Shown piece after piece: positions 19,005 through 28,389 of a stretch of 64,000 nucleotides of DNA. The notes below the pieces were generated by a model. That model saw only the letters and a program-made list of their open reading frames with translations, did not search any database and was not told where the DNA came from. Within the stretch, counting starts at the first letter, position 1; every line of letters starts with the position of its first letter. Source of the stretch: Leptolyngbya sp. PLA1 (lineage in GTDB: Bacteria > Planctomycetota > Phycisphaerae > Phycisphaerales > UBA1924); NCBI GenBank assembly GCA_021405315.1, contig QWIH01000012.1, positions 1 through 64,000 on the forward strand, given 5' to 3'. The translations under genes were made by a program, and so were the position numbers.

Positions 19005-20448
19005 CGCGGGCGTGCCGATCGTCCTCAGCCGCTGCGTGCACCGGGTGGAGGTCGTCGCGGCGGCGTGCGATCGGGCGGCGCGGAGCGGCGTGCGTGTGGG
19101 CATGTCGCTGGCGCACGCTCGCGTCCTGCTGCCGGAGGGGCCGCGCTGCGTCGGGCCCATCGATGACTGGCGCGTCGCCCGTGCGCTCCGGCGGCTGGGG
19201 GCACGCGTGACGCGATGGCTGCCCGTGGTCTCCATCGACGGCACCGACGGGCTGCTCTGCGATGCCAGCGGGTGCGACCTGCTCTATCGCGGGACCGATC
19301 GGCTGGTCCGCACCGTCGCGGAGCACATCCGGCGGTGGGGGGTCTGTGCGCGGGTCGCGGCGGCGCCCACGTTCGGGGCCGCGTGGGCCCTCGCCCGCTT
19401 CGGGCCTGCGCCAGAGGTCGTGGTCGAGCCTGCGAGGCTGGGTGAAGCGCTCGCGGGTCTTCCGCTGGCGGGCCTGCGGCTCGACGCCGGGACGCTCTTC
19501 GAGATGAAGCGAGTCGGGCTGGAGCGCATCGCCCACCTGCTGCCCATCCCACGGCACGCCCTCGCGGACCGCTACGGGGCCGCCGTGCTGCACAGGCTCG
19601 ACCAGGCGATGGGCCGCGCCTTTGAGGTCGTCACGCCCTTGCGAGCCACGGAGCCCGTGATCGCGGAGCGGGAGTTCGACGGCCCGACCGATCGCCCGGA
19701 GGTCATCGCGCTCGCCTCACGCGGGCTCCTCGCGCGGGTGTGCGATGCGCTGCACCGGAGGGAGAGCGGCTGCCGTCGGCTCGAACTCCGCCTTGCCCGC
19801 GCCGACCTCTCGCCGCTCATCCTCACCGTGCGCACCGCCCGGCCCACGCGTGAGGTGCGCCACCTGTGGTCGCTCCTTGCGGGGAAGCTCGAAGGGGCGC
19901 ACCTGGGGTTCGGGGTCGTCGGCGTGCGGCTGCGTGCGGGGGCTCTCGCCGGCCTGCCCCATCAGCAGGTCGGGCACTGGACGCCGGACCACGGACCGGA
20001 CGATGCGGCGGTCGCGCGGCTCGTTGACACGCTCAACGCCAGGCTGGGAGTTGGGTCGGTCAGAGAACTCCGCCCGCGTGAGTCGCACATCCCGGAAGCG
20101 GCCTTCGCCCTCGATCCCGTTGTGGAACTGCGCGGCGCCGGGCCGGCGCACGAACTCCCGCCCCTGGACCGCCCGTCGCTCCTGTACGACGTGCCCAGGC
20201 GCGTCGATGTCACCTTCCTCTCCCCCGATGGGCCCATCGCCCTGGTACGGAGCGCCGGGCAGAGCCACCGCGTGATATGCGGCGCAGGGCCGGAGCGGAT
20301 CGAGCCCGAGTGGTGGCGTCACCACGCCTTTCACGACGCGGCCTTTCACGATGCGCGAGATTATTTCAGGATCAAGATCGAGGACGGACGCGTGCTCTGG
20401 GTCTTCCGGGCGGGCGACGCCTGGTTCCTGCACGGTCTGTGGGCCTGA
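18937..20448 (+). CDS. imuB: ImuB, catalytically dead Y-family polymerase homologue
   Basis: A 503-residue Y-family DNA polymerase relative that bridges ImuA, the beta clamp and DnaE2. The start LAVYLPNWPTDLE and DGTDGLLCDASGCDLLYRG are ImuB signatures. In active Y polymerases the latter position reads S-x-DE with two acidic residues; here it is SIDGTDGL, so the second acidic residue is missing, as expected for ImuB. Little-finger and C-terminal regions follow (DAARDYFRIK-like end: HDARDYFRIKIEDGRVLWVF). The ATG at 18937 is preferred to a GTG one codon earlier. dnaE2 starts 11 nt after its stop. Confidence 0.92.
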   Translation: MVGLAVYLPNWPTDLERRWRRLDAGVPIVLSRCVHRVEVVAAACDRAARSGVRVGMSLAHARVLLPEGPRCVGPIDDWRVARALRRLGARVTRWLPVVSIDGTDGLLCDASGCDLLYRGTDRLVRTVAEHIRRWGVCARVAAAPTFGAAWALARFGPAPEVVVEPARLGEALAGLPLAGLRLDAGTLFEMKRVGLERIAHLLPIPRHALADRYGAAVLHRLDQAMGRAFEVVTPLRATEPVIAEREFDGPTDRPEVIALASRGLLARVCDALHRRESGCRRLELRLARADLSPLILTVRTARPTREVRHLWSLLAGKLEGAHLGFGVVGVRLRAGALAGLPHQQVGHWTPDHGPDDAAVARLVDTLNARLGVGSVRELRPRESHIPEAAFALDPVVELRGAGPAHELPPLDRPSLLYDVPRRVDVTFLSPDGPIALVRSAGQSHRVICGAGPERIEPEWWRHHAFHDAAFHDARDYFRIKIEDGRVLWVFRAGDAWFLHGLWA

Positions 20449-20459
20449 GGACGCCCGTC

Positions 20460-23400
20460 ATGCCCGACGAACCGATCCACAAGATCAGGGCCCACCCGAG
20501 CCGCACGCCTGCGGGCGCCGCCGCCGCGCACGCCCGCACCGGCGAGTACGCGGAGCTGGACGTCACCAGCAACTTCACGTTTCTCGCCGGCGCGAGCCAT
20601 CCGGACGAACTGGTGGAGGCGGCGGCGGACCTGGGGCACCGGGCGGTGGCCATCGCGGACCTGCACTCGCTCGCGGGGATCGTGCGTGCCCACGTCGCGG
20701 CGAAGAAGCGGGGTGTGCAGCTCATCGTGGGTGCGCGCATCGTGCCGCGGGACGGGGCGGGTGTCTCGCTGCTGCTGTACCCCACCGATCGGCCGGCGTA
20801 CGCGCGGCTCTGCCGCCTGCTGACGCTGGGGAAGAGCCGTGCGTCCAAGGGCCGCTGCGACTTGTCGCTCGCGGACGTGTGCGAGGCGGGGGACGGGCTG
20901 CTCGTGGTGGCCGTCCCGCCCCCGGAGCCCGACGACGCGAGCGCCGCGGTGCTGGGGCGCCTGGCGGATCGATTCGACGATGACCGTCTGTCGCTGGCGA
21001 TCAGCCGCTCGCTGCGGCAGGACGACGACGAGCGTGTGCGCCGTGCATCGCGGCTTGGCGCGGAGCTGCGCGTCCCGCTGGTGGCGACCAACGCCGTGCA
21101 CTATCACGCCCCGGACCGGCGCCGGCTGCAGGACGTGCTGACGTGCATCCGGCACGGGTGCACCATCGACGCGGCGGGGCGGCGGTTGTTCGAGAACGCG
21201 GAGCGGCACCTCAAGCCCGCCGAGCAGATGCGCCGCCTCTTCGCGGGCAGCCCCGGCGCCGTCGCCCGCACGCTTGAGATCGCCTCTCGCGCCGCGGGGT
21301 TCACCCTCGACCAGCTCCGCTACGAGTACCCGGACGAGGTCGTCCCTCCCGGGACCACACCCATGAAGCACCTGACGGACCTGACCTGGGCGGGCGCGAG
21401 GGAGCGGTTCCCGCGGGGGGTGCCGGAGAGCGTGGCGGCGCAGATACGCCACGAACTGGTGCTCATCGACGAACTGTGCTACGCGCCGTACTTCCTGACG
21501 GTGCAGGAGATCGTGGTGTTCGCGCGGTCGCGGGGCATCCTCTGCCAGGGGCGCGGCGCCGCGGCCAACTCCGCGGTGTGCTACTGCCTGGGCGTGACGG
21601 CGGTGGACCCCGCGCGGGTGAGCATGCTCTTCGAGCGGTTCATCAGCAAGGAGCGCGACGAGCCGCCCGACATCGACATCGACTTCGAGCACGAGCGCCG
21701 GGAGGAGGTGATCCAGCACCTGTACGCGAAGTACGGGCGGGACCGCGCCGCGCTGACCGCGGAGGTCATCTCCTACCGCGGGCGCAGCGCCGTGCGCGAG
21801 GTCGGGAAGGCCATGGGCCTCTCCGCGGACACGCTGGGCACCCTCGCCAAGGACATCGACTGGTGGAGCGACGAGGTCGCCAACGCGCCGCGCCTGAAGC
21901 GACTGGGCCTGAACCCGGACGACCCCACCCTGCGGGACACGCTCTCGCTCGCGGGGGAGATCATGGGTTTCCCCCGGCACCTCTCCCAGCACGTGGGGGG
22001 CTTTGTCATCACGCGGAGCAGGCTCTCCGAGCTCGTGCCCATCGAGAACGCCGCGATGCCCGACCGCACGGTCATCGAGTGGGACAAGGACGACATCGAG
22101 GCGATGGGCATGCTGAAGGTGGACGTGCTGGGGCTGGGCATGCTCACGTGCGTCCGCAAGACGCTGGACCTCGTCCGTGACGCGGAGGGGAAGGACTACA
22201 CGCTCGCGACGATTCCCGCGGAAGACCCCGCGACATACGACATGATCTGCCGGGCCGACACGGTGGGGGTGTTCCAGATCGAGAGCCGCGCGCAGATGTC
22301 GATGCTGCCGCGGCTGCGCCCCCGGTGCTACTACGACCTGGTGATCGAGGTCGCGATCGTGCGGCCCGGGCCGATCCAGGGGAAGATGGTCCACCCGTAC
22401 ATCCGGCGCCGGCACGGGACGGAGCCTGTGGTCTATGCCTCGCCGGAGATCGAGCGCGTGCTGGGTCGCACGCTGGGCGTCCCGCTGTTCCAGGAGCAGG
22501 CCATGTCCCTCGCCGTCGTCGCCGCGGGCTTCACGCCGGGCGAGGCGGACCAGTTGCGGCGTGCCATGGCCTCGTGGAAGCGCTCGGGCGACGCAATCCG
22601 CAGGTTCGAGACCAAGCTCATCGAGGGCATGATCGCCCGCGGGCACACCCGCGAGTTCGCCGCGCAGGTCTTCCAGCAGATCAGCGGGTTCTCCGGCTAT
22701 GGCTTCCCCGAGAGCCACGCGGCGAGTTTCGCGCTGCTCGTGTATTCATCGGCGTGGTTGAAGCGCCACCACCCCGCGGCGTTCGCCGCCGCGCTCCTCA
22801 ACAGCCAGCCCATGGGCTTCTACCAGCCGGCGCAGATCGTCCGTGACGCCCGCGACCACGGCGTGGAAGTTCGTCCGGTCGATGTGAACCACAGCGCGTG
22901 GGACTGCACGCTCGAGCCCGGGGAGCCCGGCCCGGCGATCCGCCTGGGCATGCGCATGGTCCGAGGGCTCCAAGAGGACGACGCGCGGCGCATCATCGGG
23001 CGGGTCGCCGCCTGCGGCAGGGTCCGCCGCATCGACACGCTCTGGCGCGCCAGCGCCGTACGGGCCGCAAGCCTCCGGCGACTCGCGGAGGCCGACGCCT
23101 TCGCCTCCTTGGGGTTCACCCGCCAGCAGGCGCTGTGGGAGGTGCAGGCACTCCGCGACGACCCCATGCCCCTGTTCGAGAGCGCCCCCGAGCCGGCCCC
23201 GGACGCGCCCGCGGCGATGCTCCCGGAGCGCACCGCGCTGGGCGAGGTTGGTGAGGATTACCGCGCGGTGGGCCTCTCGCTCAAATCGCACCCGATGGCC
23301 TTCATCCGGGAGACCCTCGCCTCAGAAGGCGTCACACAGAACGCCCGGCTCGCCGACCCGGCCCATGCCCCCGCCGGACGCCGCGTCACCGTCTCGGGCA

Positions 23401-23660
23401 TCGTGCTGGTGAGACAGCGCCCGGGCACGGCGTCGGGCATCGTCTTCTTTACCATCGAGGACGAAACCGGGATTGCGAACCTGATTGTGAGGCCGGAGGT
23501 GTACGAGCGGTACCGGGCGGTGGCTCGCCACTCCCGCGTCATCGCCGCCACGGGCATCGTGGAACGCCAGGGGGAGGTGGTGCACGTCATGGTGAAGCGG
23601 ATCCGGGCTGTGAACCTCGCGGAGGGGACCGTGTACGCCACCAGCAGGGATTTCCACTAA
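20460..23660 (+). CDS. dnaE2: error-prone DNA polymerase DnaE2
   Basis: The C-family polymerase of the translesion mutasome, 1066 residues (family 1040-1100). The N-terminal PHP domain starts YAELDVTSNFTFLAGASHP. The polymerase active site is PPDIDIDFEHERREE near residues 400-412 with two catalytic Asp, preceded by QGRGAAANSAVCYCLG. RPGPIQGKMVHPYI and SGYGFPESHAASFALLVY are conserved DnaE2 blocks. The C-terminal OB fold starts near RRVTVSGIVLVRQRPGTASG. The ATG at 20460 lies 11 nt after imuB. This is a third gene of the same operon; replication by the housekeeping DnaE1 must be encoded elsewhere. Confidence 0.96.
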   Translation: MPDEPIHKIRAHPSRTPAGAAAAHARTGEYAELDVTSNFTFLAGASHPDELVEAAADLGHRAVAIADLHSLAGIVRAHVAAKKRGVQLIVGARIVPRDGAGVSLLLYPTDRPAYARLCRLLTLGKSRASKGRCDLSLADVCEAGDGLLVVAVPPPEPDDASAAVLGRLADRFDDDRLSLAISRSLRQDDDERVRRASRLGAELRVPLVATNAVHYHAPDRRRLQDVLTCIRHGCTIDAAGRRLFENAERHLKPAEQMRRLFAGSPGAVARTLEIASRAAGFTLDQLRYEYPDEVVPPGTTPMKHLTDLTWAGARERFPRGVPESVAAQIRHELVLIDELCYAPYFLTVQEIVVFARSRGILCQGRGAAANSAVCYCLGVTAVDPARVSMLFERFISKERDEPPDIDIDFEHERREEVIQHLYAKYGRDRAALTAEVISYRGRSAVREVGKAMGLSADTLGTLAKDIDWWSDEVANAPRLKRLGLNPDDPTLRDTLSLAGEIMGFPRHLSQHVGGFVITRSRLSELVPIENAAMPDRTVIEWDKDDIEAMGMLKVDVLGLGMLTCVRKTLDLVRDAEGKDYTLATIPAEDPATYDMICRADTVGVFQIESRAQMSMLPRLRPRCYYDLVIEVAIVRPGPIQGKMVHPYIRRRHGTEPVVYASPEIERVLGRTLGVPLFQEQAMSLAVVAAGFTPGEADQLRRAMASWKRSGDAIRRFETKLIEGMIARGHTREFAAQVFQQISGFSGYGFPESHAASFALLVYSSAWLKRHHPAAFAAALLNSQPMGFYQPAQIVRDARDHGVEVRPVDVNHSAWDCTLEPGEPGPAIRLGMRMVRGLQEDDARRIIGRVAACGRVRRIDTLWRASAVRAASLRRLAEADAFASLGFTRQQALWEVQALRDDPMPLFESAPEPAPDAPAAMLPERTALGEVGEDYRAVGLSLKSHPMAFIRETLASEGVTQNARLADPAHAPAGRRVTVSGIVLVRQRPGTASGIVFFTIEDETGIANLIVRPEVYERYRAVARHSRVIAATGIVERQGEVVHVMVKRIRAVNLAEGTVYATSRDFH

Positions 23661-23724
23661 CGCCCACCGACCTGATCAGGGTTCGCCCCCGGGCGTGCCC
23701 TCAACCTGAAGATGCCCCGAGCCA

Positions 23725-23752
23725 TTGCGGAACCCCGCGGAGTCGGTAGACT
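23725..23752 (+). promoter_or_regulatory. promoter of secreted module protein 1
   Basis: TTGCGG (23725-23730), 16 nt, TAGACT (23747-23752). The same hexamers and spacing occur before the tandem paralogues at 57355 and 59628. It predicts a leader of about 80 nt. Confidence 0.55.
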
Positions 23753-23765
23753 CTCCGCGGGGGTT
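23731..23765 (+). promoter_or_regulatory. imperfect palindrome over the -10 region
   Basis: The left arm AACCCCGCGGAGTC (23731-23744) and the right arm GACTCTCCGCGGGGGTT (23749-23765) are complementary apart from small insertions. The repeat spans the spacer and -10 box of the 23841 gene. It could be an operator or the hairpin of a dnaE2 terminator; the T run comes only after GGC (23769-23772), which weakens the terminator reading. Confidence 0.4.
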
Positions 23766-23840
23766 GGCTTTTCTCGCGTTGAGTTCGGCCGGCCCCCGAC
23801 GCCGCGGAGCGACGCATCCGCGGCAACGAGGAGTGCGTTC

Positions 23841-25760
23841 ATGAAGACGGCGTGGTTGGTCGTGGCGGCTGCGGGTTCGCTGTGCGCACAGGCCGGGGCT
23901 CAGGAGGTGCTGACCCCCATCGAGCACATCGCGCCGGTCGTCTATCTTGATGGCGGGCCGTACACCGATCGGGCCGTGGGCCCCGTGTGGGACAACTGGA
24001 CCGCGGTGCCAACCGCGAACCTGCGGGCGCTCTACAACCGGACGAAGATCGTCGAGGACGTGAACTTCGCGCCCGGCCCCTGGGCTTCCGGCCCCACCGG
24101 CGCCGCCACCATGGTGAACCTGGGCTTTGGCGTCGGCCTGCCCGGGCTTGCGCCCTCCCAGCAGTTCATCATCCGCATCGAGTTCTACGACACGTTCAGC
24201 GCCACCGGCCCGACGACCGCCAACGTCTACAGCGGGACGCTCATCGGCACGTACACCTCGCCCACGCTCACGGTGAGCAACGCCAACGCGGGCGGCGTGC
24301 TCCTCCGCTACCAGGTCGCCGCGACCGTCGGCCCGTTCCTCGACAGCAACTGCGCGATGGTCGTCACGCTGCTTGATCCCGCCACGGGCCTGCAGATTCC
24401 CGACCCCGTCACCACCGCCCGCGTCCAGTTGACGGTCGCGAACGCCATCGGCTACCCCGGGAACACCGGCACCACCAACACCTCGGTCTATCGCGACGTG
24501 AACCTCAACGGCATCATCGCGGGCAACGAGGGCCAGGCCATCGCCGCCTCGCCCTCCCCCGCGGGCTACATCGCCAAGATCGAGGCGGACCTGCCCGCGC
24601 CGGCCCCCACCTGCAACGACAGCCTTGGATCGCTGCCCGACGGCCTGACCCAGCGCACGAACATCACCGCCTCCGGTGTCCGCTGGTACTGCCTGACTCT
24701 CGACAACCCCGCCGTCGACCAGTCCCTCACCTTCCTTGACATCGATACGGAGGGGTCCGCGGGCGACGTGGCCATGGCGCTCTACTCCGACCAGGGCGAC
24801 GTCCTCGCCCGCGATGAGGACAGCGGCTCGGGCGTCAACGCGCAGCTCTCCTTCGGCGTGGGCCGCCGCCCCGCCGTGGGAGACGGCGCCCAGTACGACG
24901 GCCGCAACTACGACCCGCGCGGCGCGGCCGGTTCGCTGTACGGCCTCAACGCCGGGAACTACTACCTCGCGGTCGCTCCCGCCGGTTCCACCTTCGGCAC
25001 GGGCTTCACCGTCGCCCCGACCGCCGGCTCACCGACCTACAACATCAACCTCTTCACGAATGTCAACGGGACCCCGGCGCCGGCCTCGGTTCCGCCGGTC
25101 GTCGAGCTCGACATGGGCATCATCAACGGGCCTCTGCCAGGCACCGCGCTCACGCTCGATGCCTACCAGCAGAAGTGGATCCGCTTCGAGATGTGCCGCG
25201 ACGCGTCCGATCCCACCAGCTACCTGGACGTCGATGGCCAGCTCAGCAACGACATCTACGCCGAGCTCTTCGTCTTTGACTCCAGCGGCAACCTCGTGAC
25301 CGCCGACGCCGCCAGCGGGCCCGGCAACCGTCCCCAGCTCTCCTTCGGCCAGATCACCCCGGAGCGGGCCGCCGTCGGCGACGGCCTGCCCTTCGCCGGG
25401 CAAGACGGCAACCTCCTCCCCGGCGTCTACTACATGGCCGTTGGCTATGACTTCGTGACCGGCGTTCCGGCCGCGGGCACCCAGGGCAACTTCCACGTCC
25501 GCCCCGTCGGAGGCTCGAGCGGCTTCTCCTACAACTTCGACTTCCTCCCGAGCTGGACGGACTGCGGCGGACCCGCCTGCGACCCCGACTTCAACCAGGA
25601 CGGCAACGTCGACCAGGACGACCTTGCGTACCTCGTCAACGTGCTCGGCGGCGGTGAGAACCCCACCGGCCGCGATCCGGACTTCAACCTCGACGGCAAC
25701 TCTGACCAGGACGACTACGCGGCCCTCCTCGATGTCATCGCCGGCGGCGACTGCCCCTGA
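23841..25760 (+). CDS. secreted protein with PPC-like domains and C-terminal dockerin-like module (module protein 1)
   Basis: A 639-residue exported protein. The signal peptide MKTAWLVVAAAGSLCAQAGA is cleaved near AGA-QE. Residues 22-255 are a unique region. Two beta-sandwich repeats resembling pre-peptidase C-terminal (PPC) domains follow, marked by FLDIDTEGSAGDVAMALYSD near 297 and YLDVDGQLSNDIYAELFVFD near 460, each ending in a 'YDGR..L.AGNYYLAV' type strand. The final 60 residues (580-639) are two calcium loops, DFNQDGNVDQDD and DFNLDGNSDQDD, bounded by Cys580 and the terminal Cys-Pro. GAGGAG precedes the ATG at 23841. Ligand and function are unknown; surface attachment or sorting through the module is inference. 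Confidence 0.8.
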   Translation: MKTAWLVVAAAGSLCAQAGAQEVLTPIEHIAPVVYLDGGPYTDRAVGPVWDNWTAVPTANLRALYNRTKIVEDVNFAPGPWASGPTGAATMVNLGFGVGLPGLAPSQQFIIRIEFYDTFSATGPTTANVYSGTLIGTYTSPTLTVSNANAGGVLLRYQVAATVGPFLDSNCAMVVTLLDPATGLQIPDPVTTARVQLTVANAIGYPGNTGTTNTSVYRDVNLNGIIAGNEGQAIAASPSPAGYIAKIEADLPAPAPTCNDSLGSLPDGLTQRTNITASGVRWYCLTLDNPAVDQSLTFLDIDTEGSAGDVAMALYSDQGDVLARDEDSGSGVNAQLSFGVGRRPAVGDGAQYDGRNYDPRGAAGSLYGLNAGNYYLAVAPAGSTFGTGFTVAPTAGSPTYNINLFTNVNGTPAPASVPPVVELDMGIINGPLPGTALTLDAYQQKWIRFEMCRDASDPTSYLDVDGQLSNDIYAELFVFDSSGNLVTADAASGPGNRPQLSFGQITPERAAVGDGLPFAGQDGNLLPGVYYMAVGYDFVTGVPAAGTQGNFHVRPVGGSSGFSYNFDFLPSWTDCGGPACDPDFNQDGNVDQDDLAYLVNVLGGGENPTGRDPDFNLDGNSDQDDYAALLDVIAGGDCP

Positions 25761-25783
25761 GCGAGTGTGAGCCTCAACTGGAC

Positions 25784-25818
25784 AAGCACCCCGGTCTCGC
25801 GGCCGGGGTGCTTTCTTT
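25784..25818 (+). terminator. Rho-independent terminator after module protein 1
   Basis: The stem AAGCACCCCGG/CCGGGGTGCTT with an 8 nt loop is followed by TCTTTC, 23 bp after the stop codon and before the convergent gene. Confidence 0.8.
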
Positions 25819-25865
25819 CATCCGAAGTTCGAGTTGCCCGTGTCGTCGGTGCCGGCTCTGGCCGT

Positions 25866-26759
25866 CTACTTCCGGCGCGTCACTCGCACGTTCATTTCCT
25901 GCGTCTGGCTGCTAGTCTGGCTCTCGTGGTTCGAATCGACGACCACTCGCTGACGAGACTCGAGTGAAACGAGCTGACCCAGCCCGGTGTCCCACACGGT
26001 CTTGCCGCTGATGGACGAGTCGCGGATCGCGACCTTTCCGGTTGCGCCGGAGGACGGGCTGAGCGTGACCTTGCCCCGCATGGGAATGGTCGCCTTGCCC
26101 CCGGAGTGAGAGTCGAGCGTGTGCGTGAGCGAGATCTTCATCTGGCCCGCGGGGCCGTCGATCACATCGTCGTTCGTCCATGACTCGCCGACGCTGGCCT
26201 CTCCCGTGCCCTTGCGTCCGGTCATGATCGGCCCGAACATCCCGCGGATCATGTCCCCGCCCGAAAACTGCCCGACGAGCGCGCTCATCGCGCCACCGAC
26301 CGCGTCGCCCGCGCCCACCGAGGAGATGTTGCCGTCCTTGTCCATCGTCACGGGCAGCGTGAGCCCGACGATGGTTCGGAGCGCCGCGTCCGCTGGGTCG
26401 TCGGCCTTCGCCGGCCTGGTGCTGTCGAACTCGATCGTCGCGAGCGGAGAACGCACCTTCATCTTCAGGGACTCGTACACGAGGTCGAGCGTGTACCCCG
26501 ACTCGGGGTCCGACTTGGTGCACCGGAGCAGCAGCCCGATCTCCTGCGACGAACTCTGCGGCTCTCCCGCCTGCGAGTCAACGGTCGATGACTCGATGAT
26601 CATCGTGTAGCGCAGCTCCTGGCCCTTCTCGAACCGCGGGCGCAGGTTCACCTTGGCCCCGCGCTCGGGCTGGGTCTGAGCAGCCGCCCGGTCCACGCAC
26701 GCGAGGCCCGGGCATCCGCACGCCAGTACCAGCATCAGGCACAGCTTCGCTCGCTTCAT
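25866..26759 (-). CDS. exported protein of unknown function
   Basis: A 297-residue protein with an N-terminal export signal (MKRAKLCLMLVLACGCPGLA) that holds several Cys and could be either a lipoprotein signal (VLAC or GLAC) or a normal one cleaved after RAAA. The body is beta-rich: FEKGQELRYTMIIESS near the start, then YTLDLVYESLKMKVRSP, VTMDKDGNISSVGAG and a late GLGQLVSLESRQRVVVDS. This ordering resembles DUF6263-type planctomycete proteins, but the match is from memory. A GGGAGA site lies before the ATG. It converges on module protein 1. Confidence 0.6.
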   Translation of the reverse strand: MKRAKLCLMLVLACGCPGLACVDRAAAQTQPERGAKVNLRPRFEKGQELRYTMIIESSTVDSQAGEPQSSSQEIGLLLRCTKSDPESGYTLDLVYESLKMKVRSPLATIEFDSTRPAKADDPADAALRTIVGLTLPVTMDKDGNISSVGAGDAVGGAMSALVGQFSGGDMIRGMFGPIMTGRKGTGEASVGESWTNDDVIDGPAGQMKISLTHTLDSHSGGKATIPMRGKVTLSPSSGATGKVAIRDSSISGKTVWDTGLGQLVSLESRQRVVVDSNHESQTSSQTQEMNVRVTRRK

Positions 26760-26900
26760 CGCGGGTCTCCCGGTGAATCCGACACCACGCCTACCGGAGG
26801 CCGGATCGGCTGGTTGCGGCTCGTTCGCCGGCGTTGGTTCCCGCCTTGCGAACGTGCAACCCTAGGTCTGACGGGCCGATGGAGAGAGAGTTCCCGTCGG

Positions 26901-27281
26901 TCACTCCCAGACTCGCTTCGCGATCGTCTCGTTGTAGGCCGCGGCACGCGCCAGACCGGCGAGCGCCTTGCGGATGGCGGGCGTGGTATCGACGAACTGC
27001 AATCCCGCTTCGTGGGAGAGCAATCCGCGGGACCGGGCCCACTTCACCGTACACTCCACCACGATTTCTCCATCGAGCGACCGCAGGCCAACGAGCAGCG
27101 TGCTGCCCGGATCCGGCGGCTTCCGTCGGCTGCGGACCCGCATCCCGCCGGCCGACACGTCCAGAACCGTCCCGAGCGTGCACCTGACGTCCTGGCACAA
27201 CACGCGACCGTATCGTCGCCCGTTCGCTCGCGGGAGACCGTCGCTCGTATCGCGCAGATATGGCCGTTGGTCATCGGTCAT
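26901..27281 (-). CDS. PilZ-domain protein
   Basis: A 126-residue single PilZ domain, the common c-di-GMP-binding fold. RRYGRVLCQDVRCTLGTVLD leads into VSAGGMRVRSRRKP, matching the D/NxSxxG half of the motif, while the RxxxR half is loosely represented by the RANGRRYGR run. FVDTTPAIRKALAGL is a C-terminal helix. With no enzymatic partner in the same gene, it may be an adaptor responding to c-di-GMP. The start is uncertain: the ATG at 27281 is used, and 27296 is also possible. Neither has a clear ribosome site. It diverges from the universal stress gene. Confidence 0.75.
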   Translation of the reverse strand: MTDDQRPYLRDTSDGLPRANGRRYGRVLCQDVRCTLGTVLDVSAGGMRVRSRRKPPDPGSTLLVGLRSLDGEIVVECTVKWARSRGLLSHEAGLQFVDTTPAIRKALAGLARAAAYNETIAKRVWE

Positions 27282-27399
27282 ACGACCCGCGCGCATCGGC
27301 TCGGGGCCGGGGCACCTTGAGCCCCACGGGCCAACCGGCTGACCCAATCGCTCGCGGCCCCGCGTGGACGGCACCGGTGCTGCACAGGGGGCGATCGTA

Positions 27400-27430
27400 T
27401 TGGAAAAAAGACACTGGTATCGGCTATACT
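27400..27430 (+). promoter_or_regulatory. possible promoter of the universal stress gene
   Basis: TTGGAA (27400-27405), 19 nt, TATACT (27425-27430) inside an AT-rich patch in GC-rich surroundings. The spacer is long, so the -35 assignment is weak, but the -10 is the best TATAAT match nearby. Confidence 0.4.
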
Positions 27431-27472
27431 CTCGCGGCAGTTTCAACTCACCGACCGGCAAGGAGGCGCGCG

Positions 27473-28363
27473 ATGAACAGGCTTGGTTCCGTTGTCGTCG
27501 GGGTCGACTTTTCCACCTGCGGCGGGTCGGCGCTTGCGCAAGCCGTGAGGCTTGCCGCCTTCGGCGAGGCCACGATCTTCCCGGTCCATGTGCTCGACGC
27601 CATGATGTTCTCCGACGCCGCACTGGGCGTCACGCCCTTCCTCCCGGACATGACCGGGACGATGATCGCCGACGCGAAGCGAAACTGGCCTGAAGTTCGC
27701 GCCGCGGCCGGTGCGCCCCCCTCCCTGGAGTTGGAGGTTGTCGTCGGACGGCCCGCGACGGAGATCATCGCCCTCGCCAGGAAGCAGAAGGCTGGCCTCG
27801 TCGTGGTGGGGGCGTGTGGTGAGTCATCGCATACGACGATCGGGACCACCGCCGCCGCATGTGTCCGACATGCGCCCTGCCCGACGCTCGTCGTGGAGGA
27901 GGGCAAGGGCGGTGGGTTCCGGCGCATCTGCGTGGGCGTTGATTTTTCGCTGCAATCACGCGAGGCGTTGGACATGGCGATGCGCGTCGCGGCCATGGAC
28001 GGTTCCGAAGTTCACGCGGTGCACGTCTTCCGTGCGCCCTGGGTCGGCAGGAGGGCGAAGGGCTCTCCTCTGGCGCAGAACACCGCGGCTCAGGCCCAGT
28101 ACCGCGAACTTCTCCGCGACAAGCTCGCGGCGTTCTGTGCCCGCAGACCCGAGCTCGTCTGGACGAATGCCAGGACGGAAGTGGTCGAGGACGCGTCGTA
28201 CGGCGGGGGGCTGGCCCGCTACGTCCGCGAGGCAAAGGCGGACCTGCTCGTCATCGGCACGAGGGGGCACACGAACCTCCGCGACGTGCTGCTGGGCTCG
28301 ACGGCGGAGCGTGTGGTGGGCCTCTCGCCGTGCTCGGTGCTCACCGTGCCGCCGAAGCCTTGA
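27473..28363 (+). CDS. tandem universal stress protein (UspA family)
   Basis: A 296-residue protein of two Usp domains, the first starting VVVGVDFSTCGGSALAQA, the second ICVGVDFSLQSREALDMAMR. The second domain keeps the ATP-binding pattern G-x2-G-x9-GS in IGTRGHTNLRDVLLGSTAE; the first has a degenerate version (VVGACGESSHTTIGTTA). Tandem Usp proteins are general stress and dormancy factors. A perfect AAGGAGG lies 6 nt before the ATG at 27473, and an AT-rich promoter patch precedes it, suggesting strong expression. Confidence 0.9.
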   Translation: MNRLGSVVVGVDFSTCGGSALAQAVRLAAFGEATIFPVHVLDAMMFSDAALGVTPFLPDMTGTMIADAKRNWPEVRAAAGAPPSLELEVVVGRPATEIIALARKQKAGLVVVGACGESSHTTIGTTAAACVRHAPCPTLVVEEGKGGGFRRICVGVDFSLQSREALDMAMRVAAMDGSEVHAVHVFRAPWVGRRAKGSPLAQNTAAQAQYRELLRDKLAAFCARRPELVWTNARTEVVEDASYGGGLARYVREAKADLLVIGTRGHTNLRDVLLGSTAERVVGLSPCSVLTVPPKP

Positions 28364-28389
28364 GCGCCCTTGCTGCATTGGGCTGCGGT

